A stretch of DNA of 64,000 nucleotides from Obelidium mucronatum. Its lineage: Eukaryota > Chytridiomycota > Chytridiomycetes > Chytridiales > Chytriomycetaceae. Positions 11,496 through 23,953 of the stretch are shown here, one piece after another; within the stretch, counting starts at the first letter, position 1; each line of letters starts with the position of its first letter. The translations under genes and the position numbers were made by a program. The stretch is taken from positions 1-64,000 of the forward strand of contig JAIVFH010000103.1 of assembly GCA_025765595.1 (NCBI GenBank). Reading direction: 5' to 3'. The notes under the pieces were generated by a model, which did not search any database, had not been told where the DNA came from, and saw only the letters and a program-made list of their open reading frames with translations.

Positions 11496-13646
11496 ATGTT
11501 GAACGCGCCCTTCGAACGCACAGATAGCGGTTTCGATACCGCCCAAATGCATACCTGCAAAAGTAAACCCAGCATTCAACGTCATCGAATTTATCATGAG
11601 CCTGCCGTGTTACGACTGCCGTCAGAACTCCTCATCCAAACATTGCGACAGGTTTCAACAAACACTCTCTATGAATGGCAAGTCAGTTATTCTGGAATAC
11701 CCTCAAAGTATTAATATCTCATATATAAAATCAACAGCACGCATGTCAATCGATCATTTCACCGTGTGGCAGTCGCGCTGCTGTGGCAGTGTCCTCGATT
11801 CCATTCACTTCAAAAATTCACCACATTCGCCCATCTATGTGCACAACAAGTTGAGCCGTCCAGCTATATGAAGCGGCTTAATCTCTCATATCCTCCATAT
11901 CTCGCCGATTTCATCACGCCGATTCACTGCGCATTCCTTGCAGAGCCCATGAGGTCGACGTTAGTGGAAATCAATCTCCGTAACGTGAGTAGATCGAGAA
12001 GACGAATGCTTCTTACATCCAGATTACTAATAAAACATCCTTTTGGTTCACAGTGCCGGAATATCACTGACGCTGCTTTATCTCAGCTCCTTGTCATTGC
12101 AGCTCCCACACTCCAAATCCTGGACGTTTCATATTGCAGGCTTCTGACGGATACTGGCGGCTATTTGATTGCCAGTTTTTGTGGGGACTATCAGCATCTC
12201 CGAGAATTGCGGCTTCGTGCGTGTGGCTTGATTGGAGACGCGACTTTGGTGGAACTCGGAAAATATTGTGCAGCCACCCTGGAGTGCCTTGATATAAGTT
12301 CTTGTCCTCGGATATCAGATCGTGGTATTTTCCGCTTTTTGGACAAGGCTGTCAGGAAACCACGAGAGTTGCTCTCTTCCTTGAAAACTACACAGACTAG
12401 CTACAACCAAAGCGATCCTTTGAGCTCATTGGAGTATGATATTCAAATGGATAAAGAAGACGTGGGGCTCTTTATTCAAAAGAAAATCTCCGCAAGCCTC
12501 ACCTCAGGAAAACTCCGAGAGTTTCGATTTTCGATAAATCAAACAGTCTCACGGAAGTTGACTTGGTTCGAGCTGGAAAGAATACTGGCTTGTCTTTTAA
12601 GTGGGCACAGACTGTCGGTGTTGGAATTTTCAATTCCGCTGCCGCCAAAGGTGAAAACTGGTCACCAGTATTGTAATTAAACTGATTCTTCTTTTCATCA
12701 GAATAACCCATCCAAGCTATACAAACACCTGCCAGTCCACACATTCCAAACAATCACCAGCTTACACATTTTCAATGCAGAAAACCTTCACCCTGAATGC
12801 ATAACCCAAATCGGCGATACCGTAGGCCCGAACTTGGAGTCTTTAACAATCACCCCCACATACCACTGCACAGACAGAATTGCAACATCGCTGCTATCCA
12901 ATCTACCCAAAATTAAGCACCTTGCTCTCCCATACTCCCGAGTTGGAAACACGCACTTCATAAGTCACTTGATTCAACATTGTGACTGCGCAGAGACGAT
13001 TGAAACTCTGAATCTGAGCTACAACAAAGCACTGTTGGACACGAGTCTGCTGCAATTGTGTCAGATGGCGGCATCTTTCGTCAGGCAACAGATGCTTCCA
13101 AAACTACCATTACCGCGACTCACATCGCTTCTGATTGAAGGATGTAAAAATGTCACGTTTGATGGAATACGTCCGGTTATTGGGGCATATGCGTTTATTC
13201 CTCGAGATGAAGAACGAGTCGGCGGTCGGAATGAATTAGAACTCGGCAATTTGACGTATTTGGATATAACGGCAACATCCATCGACACGAAATCGTGGCC
13301 AAAGTTTCTAGACCAGTGTCAAGAGTTGGAGAGAGCCTTTCTTGAGGTCGGGGGTGGCAGTGTTCCACCAAGGAGGTTTGAATCAGTTTTGCCAGAGAAT
13401 GTTGGTGTCGACGCCGAGAGTAATGATCGAGAATATGTATTTGGTGGTCCAGAGAGCGACAATGTGTGGGAACCACGTGAGGTAGTCCGGAACACTGATT
13501 TGGAAACGGCAGTTGATGATTCGACTTTTTCGGAACCCCCGCGAGTGTTTCTTCTCAAGGACTCTAAATGCTCTGTTATTCTAAGGCAGTGGCAGCTTCA
13601 ATGTATTGCCAAGCATGCGTCGACAGTTCTTGGAAGCACCATGTAA
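11496..13646 (+). CDS. F-box protein with AMN1/FBXL-type leucine-rich repeats
   Basis: Probable substrate receptor of an SCF ubiquitin ligase. Exons 11496-11677, 11738-11984, 12054-12650 and 12702-13646 give 656 aa with a continuous frame. The F-box spans LRLPSELLIQTLRQVSTNTLYE and then VNRSFHRVAVALLWQCPRF, the region that would bind Skp1. Cysteine-containing LRRs follow (ITDAALSQL..ILDVSYC, TLVELGKYCAATLECLDIS, ETLNLSYNKALLDTSLLQL). A disordered acidic tail precedes the end. Intron 1 begins with gcaagt, a GC-AG intron. The second intron is 69 nt, phase 0 and free of stops, so retention would add 23 residues. Substrate unknown. Confidence 0.85.
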
Positions 13647-13764
13647 TCGGGTATGAAATAAAAGATTAATTAGATTTAATAATTCATGGTATTCCTGCAA
13701 GGAGGCTTTATTCAATTTCGCACGAGAATGTCGCACAAACCAATCCTCAACCAAAATAATAAAG

Positions 13765-16412
13765 ATGCCCAAATCAGCAACCAAACCAAACCCCAAAAAC
13801 CCGAAACCAAAAAAGCGGAAAACAGCGCCGCTTTCGCAAATCGCCGACGGAAACGAAAGCGAAAACAAACCAAAGCGGAAAGCGGCGAAATTCGAAGTCG
13901 ACGAAATCGACGACGACTTTGGCGACGCGCAGGTTTGGCGGCGGGGCGGCGGCTTGGCGCGTGCTTACGTAAGCGAGACAGGAGGCGGCCAGGGCGGAAC
14001 CCGTGCGGGGGCTGGGCGTTCAAAGAAGTAAACGTAAGACATCCAACACATGAGAAAGTTAGGCAACAGTCTCATCGTGTTTAGGACAGGAAACTCAGCT
14101 GTGGGTCGACAAGTACACCCCATTCACAGAGGCGAGTTTTGCTAGAAGATTCGAGAGTGTAGCTGATATCGTTGCCAAAAAAAGTCCGAACTTGCTGTAC
14201 ATAAACGCAAAATCAACGACGTCCGATCCTGGCTCCAAGATGCACTCAGCACTAGCGAAAACTCAGCTCTTCGACGGATTCATAAATCTCATCGTCTTTT
14301 GGCACTTACTGGAATATCTGGGACGGGGAAAACTGCACTCATTCGAATGCTATCGATGGAACTCAATTTTGAAATCGTTGAATGGATCAATCCAATTAAT
14401 GAATTCGGTCTGGATACTACGAACGACGTTGATGATTTTTACTCGGAAGACGGATCATGGCAACAACCGCGGCACCAACAATCGAGTTCTTCAACCTCCG
14501 TCATTCAAAAATTCATTGATTTCATTGCATCTGCGCGGAAAACAAACGCCCTCTCGTTTGGCTCCTCGGAGTCATTCACAAACACAAAACCAACTCCAAA
14601 AGTGATTCTGATTGAAGATTTACCAAACCTGTCTACACATTCATCCAAATCTGCTTTTCATTCTATTCTGCGAACACATGTGTTTGGTGGTGGGGGCGCA
14701 GATGTGCATCCGATTGTCTTGATTCTGAGTGACACGATCGCGAGTGCAGTGTCTAGTTCGGAGGAAGGATTCCGAAGCCGTGGGTATGAAACCGTCATGA
14801 ATTTAAAGAATTTGGTTCCAGAGGATGTTAGGAGCTGTTCGGGGTTTTCCAGAATTCAGTTGAGTGGTCATTTTTTTTTATTTGACAGTGATGCATCTTG
14901 TATATTCTATGTCGGAATTTCCTCTTGAAGAATCTTGTTTCTTACTTTTTTGTTTGGTTTCTTATTCTCGTTTTTCTATTACGTAGGTTTAATCCAATAG
15001 CCCCAACCATAATGACGAAAGCGTTATCGCGGATAGTATCCGAAGAGTTCCAAGGCCAACTCCTACCATCTCAAAAAAAGAAACCAACCTATGCTCAAAT
15101 TGAAGCCATTGCGAATTCAAGCGGTGGAGATATTCCGATGCGCTCTGAATACACTACAGTTCCTGACTCTTTTTGATAAACTTCCCGACATTTCGTCATC
15201 ATCAACGTCATCAAAAGATGTTGGAAATAGAGACGTTAATTTAATCTTTTTTCATGCATTGAATAAGATTTTAATTGGAAAAAGTGAGTTGGAAGGGGAT
15301 GGGATTATTCTGATTTTTTTTTTTTTTGCTTATATAAGGATTGGAATCGAATGAAACTGCCGATGAGTTCCCCGGTCAATATTCAGAATCTCTAGTTGTC
15401 ACTGCGGATGGAGGAGGAATCAAAGTTCCGACTCATTTAAAGTATTTGGAACGCAAACCATTAAAATCAAATCCAGAGGTACATTTATTCTAGACGAAAA
15501 TATCACCAAAAAAAAACAACTAAAATCTCACCTTCTTTATCTTACATTTTTTCCTCGGAATAATAGCACGTTTTTGAATCCAGTCATACTGATGCCGATG
15601 GATTCATTTCATACCTGGCAGAAAATTACACGTCCACGTTTACAGAAATAGAAGAATGCGTCGCGGCTATTGATTCGTATTGTGATGCAGATATTCTTTC
15701 TGGGTCTTGGAAGGTACGACGCTTCGTTTGTGATTATGGAAATGATAAGACAACTTCTCGAAAAGAATCGACCTACCATGTCCAATTATTCCGCCTCTAT
15801 TGCATGTCGTGGAACTCTCTTTGCGCGAACTCAAGCCGCACCGCCGCAGAAATTTGGGGCGTTACGGAAACCAGGAGCGATTCAGTCATATCTAGCGAAA
15901 CGCGAGACGCTGGAACTGATATCTGAAGCGTGTTTGAGATGGAATTTGAACTGGTTCAAGAATAGGAACAGTGTGGAGATGATACCAGATTTGCTACAAA
16001 TTTCAAGTTGAGTTCATTAGACTTTGTTGTAATCACAAGCCATCACCACCATCAGCAAATAACTAACAACCTCCCGAAAAAATCTACAGGTAGTTATACA
16101 GCGTCTGCCCTGACAATGGAACTCTTACCGTATGCTGCTGGAATTATTCAGTCTTTGCCAGGATCAAAAGGATTTCAAGACAAGAACTTGTTTAATCGGA
16201 TATGTTTTTATAGTAATCATGGTTCTTTGTTGACGGCAAGTCATAACTTATTGGATGAAACTGATGTGGGTGGTCCCGAAAGTGAGCATGGTGAGAACAG
16301 TGATATGCGGCGATACAACAACAGCGGTGGAATGCATAAAATGTTCGAGCAGAGAGGATTTATTGTTGAAGCCGATTCTGGGATTGTTGATGGTGATGAT
16401 ATTGAGGACTGA
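13765..16412 (+). CDS. RAD17: RAD17/Rad24 checkpoint clamp loader
   Basis: Large subunit of the Rad17-RFC complex that loads the 9-1-1 clamp at damaged DNA in the nucleus. A basic N-terminus (MPKSATKPNPKNPKPKKRK) looks like a nuclear signal. After intron 1 come LWVDKYTPFTEA, ELAVHKRKINDVRSWL, Walker A GISGTGKTALIR, Walker B-like VILIEDLPN, FNPIAPTIMTKALSRIV and the arginine-rich sensor region CALNTLQFLTLF. C-terminal RAD17 blocks follow: FHALNKIL, HVFESSHTDADG, SYLAENYTSTFTEIEEC, YDASFVIMEMIRQ and CRGTLFARTQAAPPQKFGALRKPG. At least five introns are needed. The end of exon 1 (about 13980-14040) is uncertain, since several donors are possible. Confidence 0.88.
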
Positions 16413-16473
16413 AGAATAAAATCAAGGGCACAATGACAGACAATGGCGGGTAAAAAAAAGTCATAGAAGCAAA

Positions 16474-16608
16474 ATGAAGTGGTTCTCGTTACTCCTTGTT
16501 GCAGTTTCTGCTGCCAGTGCAATCAAGCCGCGTCCATCTCCTAAGGACGTTGAGCAAAGAGATATTCAGCTTGTTGGTTGGTTTCCGCCAAACACAACCC
16601 GTCGATGA
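16474..16608 (+). CDS. Small secreted peptide candidate, 44 aa
   Basis: Short frame 60 nt after RAD17: MKWFSLLLVAVSAASA forms a clear signal peptide with an Ala-x-Ala cleavage site, followed by KPRPSPKDVEQR and DIQLVGWFPPNTTRR. No known family. The same start, signal and QLVGWFP motif recur 268 bp downstream in a broken copy, which supports a real duplicated gene. It may continue by splicing past the TGA. Confidence 0.45.
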   Translation: MKWFSLLLVAVSAASAIKPRPSPKDVEQRDIQLVGWFPPNTTRR

Positions 16609-16741
16609 TGGGAAGAATTTTATCTTCATCTATTGAATCTTGATAATCACGTTCGTGTTTCTAATAAAGCACGTTGTCCGTCCGACTCCGTTGATATATT
16701 CTATTAACTCCCAATAACCTCGACACAAAAAGCAAACTGAA

Positions 16742-17087
16742 ATGAAGTGACTCTCGCTACTGCTAGCTGCTGTCCCTGTCTGCCGCGAGGCAGAGCGCTT
16801 TTCAGCTTGTTGGCTGGTTTCCCGCAAACACGGGTTGTCGCTGCGTCGACGCCGAAACGCGCGCGAGCTGGTTGCGCAACTCATGGCGGCAAACTATGGC
16901 GGCTTCGTCGCAGTCACTCCTCCTTGCTCTAAAGAATCGCCCTTCGCCTTGAAGAACCCACCATCGACTGTATCATGATGGTAAAGGGCGAGGATGGATG
17001 GGCAAATCCCGGAGATGGCTCTCTATTGAAGGAGGGTGATTGTGGGCTGAAAAGCCGAGATTCATTCAAGGCCGCGTTTTGGATCTG
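16742..17087 (+). pseudogene. Broken tandem copy of the secreted-peptide gene
   Basis: Begins ATG AAG TGA, where the third codon (Trp in the intact copy) is now a stop, then keeps a signal-like LSLLLAAVP and, in a shifted frame, QLVGWFPANTGCRC. Downstream an open stretch in yet another frame reads LMAANYGGFVAVTPP and later MVKGEDGWANPGDGSLLKEG, ending at a TGA near 17085. Frame changes and the stop suggest decay of a longer secreted protein. Confidence 0.5.
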
Positions 17088-17178
17088 ACCCGTTTAGTAT
17101 TTAAGTTTCTTTCTGCGCTCTTCTGACTTTCTTCTTACTCTTGTTAGCAATAAAGAGCTTACAAATGGAATAACTTAA

Positions 17179-18498
17179 TCAATCACATGAACTGAAGAAA
17201 CAGCACAGATTTCGTTGTTCCCTACGCTCCTGACCATTTGACATTGGCAGGTTATTACCAGCCGCGACCGACTCCGAGTCTTGAAAAAGTCGAACACCAA
17301 CCACAGCCAATAAAAATCCCAATTGAATTGAAAGCGATTCAATTTTCTTGTAACTCATTTTTGGTGTAAATATTGAGTGATCCCTTGGGAAACTCTGCAT
17401 TCACTGCCAACAATTCAAACCCGATTCAATTTAATGATGGCGAGTATTGCCGTCCTTAATCCTAGCTGTGTAATACCAATCTAACATAAGCTTTTGTCAA
17501 AATAGTTTTGCTAATTGTTTGAACCTACCATTCGCAACGACCCATGAGTCATGGCCAAGTCACCTTTCTCCATCAAGTCCTCAAGCAGAATCCCTTCGTT
17601 TTGAAATACATTTTTAACCTTGTCAATATCTTCAACTGATCGCATTCTTTGCTCCTTCAAACATTCAAAGAAACCCGCCATATCCGTTACTTTTTCAAAA
17701 TCTGCTGCTCGTAAAGTTTGATTCAGTGACCAAGACAGACTCGTTGCCTTGAAACTCACCTTCATCCTTGTCAATCATGGTGAGCAAGTGGTATTTCATT
17801 CCATCCCTAAACTTGCCAATTTCTGTGGTAATAGCTCTTGTTCCATCATCGTCTAAGCGGAACAGTGAGCGAATTCCTGCATTCAATTGATACTTTTGGT
17901 GGATCTCCGAGTGGAGGTCACTTATGGTTTTTGTTGAGATTTCAAATGCCCGACAAGATCCCTTGAAAATCACGTCAATACATTTTTCCTTGATATATCC
18001 TGTGAGGTGAGCCAGAGGAGATCCAAACTGTGACCAAGTGTCTTTGATGGCTTTTTTGACCATTTCAGTTGTAGCCGAGTCGCCAACAGACAAATCCGCA
18101 AGGTCAACCTCCTTAAACTCTCCCGACGATGGCTGTCGCTTCAAATTCGATGTTTCAATAAGAGTAACTTTCGTGAGAACAGCTGACGACTCAACAAACT
18201 CATCCCACTCAGCTTCGACACCTGGATAATTGTCAATAAGCGCTAGCTCAAGAGCCGTCTTCGCCCTGATGACTAGCGAAGATGCCCCCTCAAACATGAT
18301 CGGGATAGTCGTGTCGTTGCGAGGTCCGATGACTGCACCGAGGTTGAGTTTCATGAAAAAGTCATACAGTGCCGATTTAAGCCCAACAGCGTTTGAATTG
18401 ATCCTCGCAGATACTTGCTGGCGATGCTGCTTATTCTCGATTTCGTTACATTCGAATACTGATGTATTAGGCGGATGGGGCAATTGTGAAAGACTCAT
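17179..18498 (-). CDS. Hypothetical protein with SAM-like segment
   Basis: The main exon (about 17755-18498) starts MSLSQLPHPPNTS and is followed, after an intron with gtgagt donor, by FEKVTDMAGFFECLKEQRMR and GILLEDLMEKGDLAMTHGSLRM, which looks like a SAM-type helical bundle (inference from the 'L..LM..DL..M....LR..G' spacing). Before it, the segment SRAFEISTKTISDLHSEI to EIGKFRDGMKYHLL could form a ubiquitin-like fold; this is tentative. A possible last exon (17179 to about 17400) adds a hydrophobic helix (LGFLLAVVGVRLF). No family is assigned. A short gap on the same strand separates it from the two-TM gene upstream. Confidence 0.45.
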
Positions 18499-18579
18499 GT
18501 TTGGATTGTGCCTCAAAAAAACTTTTTTGAAATTTTCGAACTTTACTATACAAACAAATGCAAAAATATTTTCAAATAA

Positions 18580-19810
18580 TCATACGCGATAATTAAGTCC
18601 GAAGCGATCTCTTTTCTCTGCGAAAATGCTTAAACTGATTCCAAAGAGCGGTGCCACAACAATACATGTCACAACAAACCAAACGGTGGAAAGTGACACG
18701 AGAAGAGGAAGATAAACGGAAACTCTCGGTATCGCGTAATATTGTACGTTTTTGAATCCAGCTCCTTCAAGGAATGTGTCTTTCGCCTGTTGGATGGCGT
18801 CAAATGCAAAGAGATCGGTTGCCGATGCAGCTTCCATGGCTTTCGAGATGTCCAAAAAGTTACTTGCTGTGGTTCCGGAGCCTCCATCAACGCTCTCAAA
18901 CAGAGCGTAGTATACTGGCAAATCACCATTTGACGGGAACAGCTCGCAGTTCCCGGAGGAACAAGTCTTGATGGCACTGCTGGTATCATACACTGGTGTA
19001 TTGGCTGTTATATTGATGTATCCGTAGTTTCCGCTTTGCGCCAAAGCCTTTCCTCGCTGAACAAAGTTGACAATATAATATCCCGTGTGCTGCACAACCA
19101 GGGCCACTTGATTAGAGCGGGACTCATACAAATTATCTGTAGTTTGTAGAGGAAAGTATTCTTCTGCTGTTACCGGCCAGTCGTAAATTCTTTGACTTGC
19201 TGTTGTGAATTCAGGAATAAATGAAACTGATAATGAAATTACTTGGCGGTCAGACACACGGACGGGTAGCGCGTAGTCGATGCTGAGTGCTCCCCCTTTG
19301 ATTAAATAGAAGCCAAAGCTTGAATAGATTTCAGTTGAAGAACATGTTTCGAGTTTAAGAGAAGTGGCGGAAAAGTCGGCTACGATGGATGATGTCTTGG
19401 TGACATTCGGTAAAAGCTGAGGGATTTGTTCGTACAAGGTCACTTTGACATTTGAATGCCGCTGTGAGTTGAAAGTTGCTGATTTTAGAAGGAGTGTTGG
19501 CAGTTTGACCAGTTGCGCTTGAGTGCTTAACAACGAAACCGTTGTGCCACCGCCATGTGGTAAAAGAATCAAAAGAGGAATGCAGAATATCAAGCCGATT
19601 GGAACAGATATAAGCAGCTGGAAGCAGATAAATCCTGTTGTATTGTGTCAGTCATCGGCACTGGGCAGACGTGTGTCTGAGCTAACCAATAAACTGCCTT
19701 AACGATGGCTCCTTTTCCTTAATTACTCTATCGAATGCTTTGGTTATCCTCACTTCACTTGGAATCAAGCGTTCGCATTCGAGAAGGCGGGTTTCGGTCT
19801 TGATAGTCAT
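18580..19810 (-). CDS. Two-pass membrane protein with large luminal/extracellular domain
   Basis: Exons 19687-19810 and 18580-19634 give 392 aa. After a short cytosolic start (MTIKTETRLLECERLIPSEV) a first membrane helix (FICFQLLISVPIGLIFCIPL) leads into a domain of about 270 residues with paired cysteines (CSSGNC) and likely N-glycosylation sites (NVTK, NITA). A second helix (LLVSLSTVWFVVTCIVVAPL) ends near the C-terminus, which is short and basic. The ectodomain pattern (YYIVNFVQRG ... NITANTPVYDTSSA) recalls the extracellular region of plant APD-type membrane RING ligases, but no RING is present. Function unknown. Confidence 0.6.
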
Positions 19811-19870
19811 TTAAAAGGTGGTTTGTAATAATGAATTTTTTCAAACCAGACACATCATTACGCAGCTTTA

Positions 19871-21736
19871 TTATGCATTTGTAAGATCAGTAAATGAACG
19901 ATCACCAAAATGTGCTACATAAAGGGGTTCATGAAGTTAGTTCAAAGTAACAAGTGCATCAAAACAACATACTTAAATCCTCAATGTGTTTTATGCCGAA
20001 TTGAATCTCTGAAACAACCTGCGCAACTACAATCTTGACTTCTGGGAACGCGTTTGTCAATACATGGAGACCATGGGCTGTTGCAACCAGCGACAGAAAT
20101 ACAATATTTTTTTCCTCCACTCCGTGATCCAATACGATTCTCACAGCCATCATAGCGGCGGCACCTGTGGAAGTTGTCACATCTGTGATGATTACGATTC
20201 GATCTCGAATGTCTTTGGGAAGTCGGCAATGATGTAGTTCAATTTCTGAAACATCATGAACGAGTTGTGTTGCTGGCGATTCTTTCGCGAGTGTCGGGGA
20301 GGAAGATCGCGACCCGGGAGTAGGCTGAACAAGCATCACGGTTCCCAGTGGTACATGGTTGATAACTTGTGTGAGTCCATGTAGCATAGTGGGACCTTTT
20401 GTTCTTGTCACAACAATTCCACAGAGCTTTGTCAAAGAATGAGCGAGATTAAAATAAAATAAAATAAATAAAATAAAAATCACTAACCTTTTCATGAAAC
20501 TTAAGAACTGATGATGTTTGAAGATATGACGGATTAGCTTTTTCAAACTCCAATAACCCCTTTTCAACAACCAATCTTGACAGTCTATCCACCATAAACT
20601 CAAAGTCTTCACGAGAAACCCCTGTTCCAAATTATTCTAAATTTCTTTTCAAAAGAATACTTGCCAAGGGTTTACCTTTCTCCTCCAACGTTTGCAACAT
20701 GGCATGTACTTCAGGATTACTCTCCAGAACCACCACCGACTCAGGTTTCTCACTCGGGTAACGCAGTTTCAATAGCTGGCTGCGCAGCGTCAAATCTCTA
20801 GCATCCAGCTCACGGACAATGTGTTGAATAATCACGTTAATGGCTGCATGGTTATCGCTACCACGAGGAACAATAACATCCGCGTGTTTCATTGTTGGCA
20901 AGATGTAGTCGTCGAATGCTGGCTTGACGTACTTTTTGTATTGCTGAAGAACGCCGTGAATGTCTCGACCTCGTTCTGCAATATCACGTTTCACTAGAGA
21001 GTTTGTGTTTAGTTTGGTGGAAAGGAATTAAAAAAAAAAGGTGTGCTCTTGCTCACATCGACGCGCCAATCGAACGTCCGAGTCCGTATCTACGAAAAGC
21101 ATCAAGTCCATCAACTCTCGCACTCGTGGATCGTATAGTGCAAAGATTCCTTCGAATACAATAATATTGGCTCCGTAGATTGTAGTAGTATCCGCCAAGC
21201 GAGAGTGCGTTCCAAAGTCGTAAATGGGTACATCTACTTTGACGCTAGAGATACAGAGTGGGTTATGATTTGAATGATATTTGTAGAAACGTTTAAAAAA
21301 GTCCACAACGAACCCTGACTTCAAGTTATTCAAGGTCTGAAACAGAATCTCAAAGTCGAACGAGTTTGGGTGATCAAAGTTGTAGTTATTGGCATACGCT
21401 TGATCGATTTCAGCTTTCGACAGCGACTTGTAGAAAGAATCCATTTGGAGAAGGACAACCTGGAGAATACTCTCAGACACAATCAACCATGCCACCAGCC
21501 TCCACACCCACCCACGGCACTCCCAGCTTCTTGATGATGTAGTTTGCGACTGACGTCTTTCCCGAGGCCGAGCCGCCGCCAATGCCAATCATGTATGGCT
21601 TATGCGTCTTTCCGTCCACGTTGAACCTGGCCTTTAAACTTAAACCCGCGAATGCACCCGGGCGCTCTTACCACGGAAAGCGTCCGCGTGGAAGCTTGTG
21701 GCTGCCGTCGGTTATCCCGCCGCCAGAATCGCCCAT
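19871..21736 (-). CDS. URK1: Uridine kinase fused to UPRT-like domain
   Basis: Phosphorylates uridine and cytidine in the pyrimidine salvage pathway. The start yields MGDSGGGITDGSHKLPRGRF. P-loop GIGGGSASGKTSVANYI is followed by DSFYKSLSK, YDFGTHSR, NIIVFEGIFALYD and KRDIAERGRDIHGVLQQY of the NK/PRK fold. The C-terminal half has the phosphoribosyltransferase fold (KLCGIVVTRTKGPTMLHGL, IVIITDVTTSTGAAAM, LVATAHGLHVLTNAFPEVKI), the same two-domain layout as yeast URK1, where the second half is thought not to act as a true UPRT. The gene has about six introns; the last (donor gtatgt) must be removed to restore the typical end THFGDRSFTD. Without it translation would stop about 90 nt earlier. Confidence 0.9.
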
Positions 21737-21893
21737 CGTTCGTTTTATTCTGTAATTTATTTTTGATGCAAGCTCTGGCACTGTTCTCGAATACCTCTGC
21801 TGTGTTCCGAGAATCAGAAAATGGCTTCCTTTTATCCACAGACAGCCGTCTTCATGTCCGATTCAGCTTCACTTCTGTTCCTGATGAGGTTCG

Positions 21894-23430
21894 TTGCAAA
21901 TGACACACCAACCTTTTTTGACAACGCAACCCCAGAGCCCACTTCCAGACTCTGTTCGTAGTCTGAGCGCGTCATTATCAAAGTCAAATGATATAACTGA
22001 ATTCAGACTAGTCGCTGGTCTCTCAAACACTGACTTGCCTCATGCTCAAGTGGCAGCATCGATTTGCAACTTCCTCAAACCCCGCCTCTCTCTCCCCGTT
22101 TGCTGCAATGAAACTTGCCCTTCAACTTCCATTCAACTCGATCGAATGGGTCCTCTAGCGCTCACTCCAGACTTTTCATACCTGGTGTACTCAACTCCAA
22201 TTTCCTCACTGGTTGCAGCTTCAACTACAACATCACCTTTCAATTTCGTGAATTCACCGTCATCATCGTTATCATCCTTTGAGTCTCTTTGCACAACAAA
22301 CTTGGAAAAGAAAACTTGGGATTTGCGGTTGGTCGAGTCGACGGCTGTCTGGGCTTCTTTGTCTGCTGTGGGTGGTCATTCGTTTGAATGGCGGGGCGCT
22401 GGTACATCTCCGTCTGGTTCGATAGAATGCACGACAATTCCAAATGAGTTATCAATTACTTCACGGTCTATCGACGTTTCGGATTCCTCGTTCAAAAATG
22501 TCAAAGTGGATGGAGAGGAGGAAGGAGGAACCATGGAATTTCTTGATTGGAAACAAAAGACGCGAAAACGAGTAGGATCCTTGAATATATCCGATTCCAG
22601 TACATCTGCCGCACTATCGGCGCGAGTTTCCTTGTCTCCCGCTGAAGGGTACCATCCATCTGTTGTCATCAGTTTCGTATCTCCCCAAAACGCAGACAAG
22701 GCTTCCAAGAAGGAGAATATGGACGCGTTGATTATTCATATCCCCGTAAACCAACATGCATTCGCAGATCCCTTTCAAATCGCAGGTCTGAATAGAATCA
22801 ACCCTACGGAATTGATGGAATGGTTGGCGTATGGAGCTCCTGATTTGGAAGTGGATGTTTCCGTCCGTGATAAGGCTTTGATGAATGGGGTTTTTGTAGT
22901 GATCAAGAATGTATCAAAGTTTTTAAGCAGGTATGTGGTTTTTGAATCAAGTGTTTTTTTTTTTTGTGATTGAAAATCATCGCATTTGTTTTGGTATTTT
23001 GCAGCAACAAAACGATCGAAATTCCGTTGCATATGAGGTATCAGCCAGCTGTATCGAATGGCGATTCGTATGTCAAGGTTCCTATTCACCCTGTCAGTGT
23101 GTATGCCGTTTTACGGAATCCTTCACGTAAAGAAAAGTCTCCCTATAGAACTGCTTGCAAAAAATCTAAACTAACCAATTATTTTTAACAGCTTATGCTC
23201 ATGAGCCTTGTAATCACGTTATTCTAAATCAATTGATGAAAGTGGTTGGAAAGTTTGGTCACAGTGGCAAATCCATTGTTCAATTGACGGTGGATGCGGA
23301 ATCTGAATTGGAAATGAGGATCCCAGTTGGGAATAAACTGGATCAAGACGGGGTGTTGTGGACTTTATCCACAAGTGTGATTGTTTCTTGTGTGTATGTT
23401 ATGATGGCGTTTGTTCAAAAGTTTAAGTAA
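21894..23430 (+). CDS. PBN1: PBN1/PIG-X subunit of GPI mannosyltransferase I
   Basis: ER membrane protein that stabilises the first mannosyltransferase of GPI-anchor synthesis (Gpi14/PIG-M). A long luminal region ends in the PIG-X signature IEIPLHMRYQPA...YVKVPIHPVSVYAVL, and a single C-terminal membrane helix (WTLSTSVIVSCVYVMMAFV) is followed by a short basic tail. Three exons: the first ends FLSR before gtatgt (about 22931), the second begins NKTIEI (about 23005) and the third begins AYAHEPC (about 23192). The start used gives MQMTHQPFL, but an upstream exon in 21750-21890 is possible because the family usually has more N-terminal sequence. Confidence 0.82.
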
Positions 23431-23953
23431 AGAGAATTTAGCAATGTCGTTTATGACCGTGGGAATATGCTTAAAGAAGAAGCCAGCATATGATTCATCT
23501 CTTCTCTTTCTAAATTGTGCTGTACGTGAGGGGGTTACCTTGGTTGCTGGTTGACACTTTGACGATTTTAGTTTTGCTCACACAGGCACGACACCCACCA
23601 CCCACCGACCATCCCCACCGCTTGGACCATCGCATCGCATCGGGATCCGCAACACGTCGAATATTCGAGTCATCGGAAGTGTCGTGTTGATTCTGGATGG
23701 GCGTTTGGATGGGCCGGGAGAGCATCTCATGGCGTTCGTTAAGAGCTGAGATGGCTTTCGTGTCGAACCAGGACTCTCACTGCAAATTGGATCGATGGAC
23801 AGCGGCTGAAATCAGCTGTACTGGATGGGCGCGAAACAAAGGGATCATCAAACTTGATTAGTGCGGGAAACGAGAACTCCTGGACGAAACACCCACTCTT
23901 CTCGAATCCGCAGAAGCGACACGTAGACTAACCCGAAACCACAAAAAGCAGAA
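23431..23953. other. Intergenic; promoter and 5' region of uL23
   Basis: No convincing coding sequence. GC-richer stretches (23585-23700) and short repeats of gcatc are present. The interval probably holds the promoter and untranslated leader of the ribosomal protein gene, perhaps with a leader intron. Confidence 0.4.
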
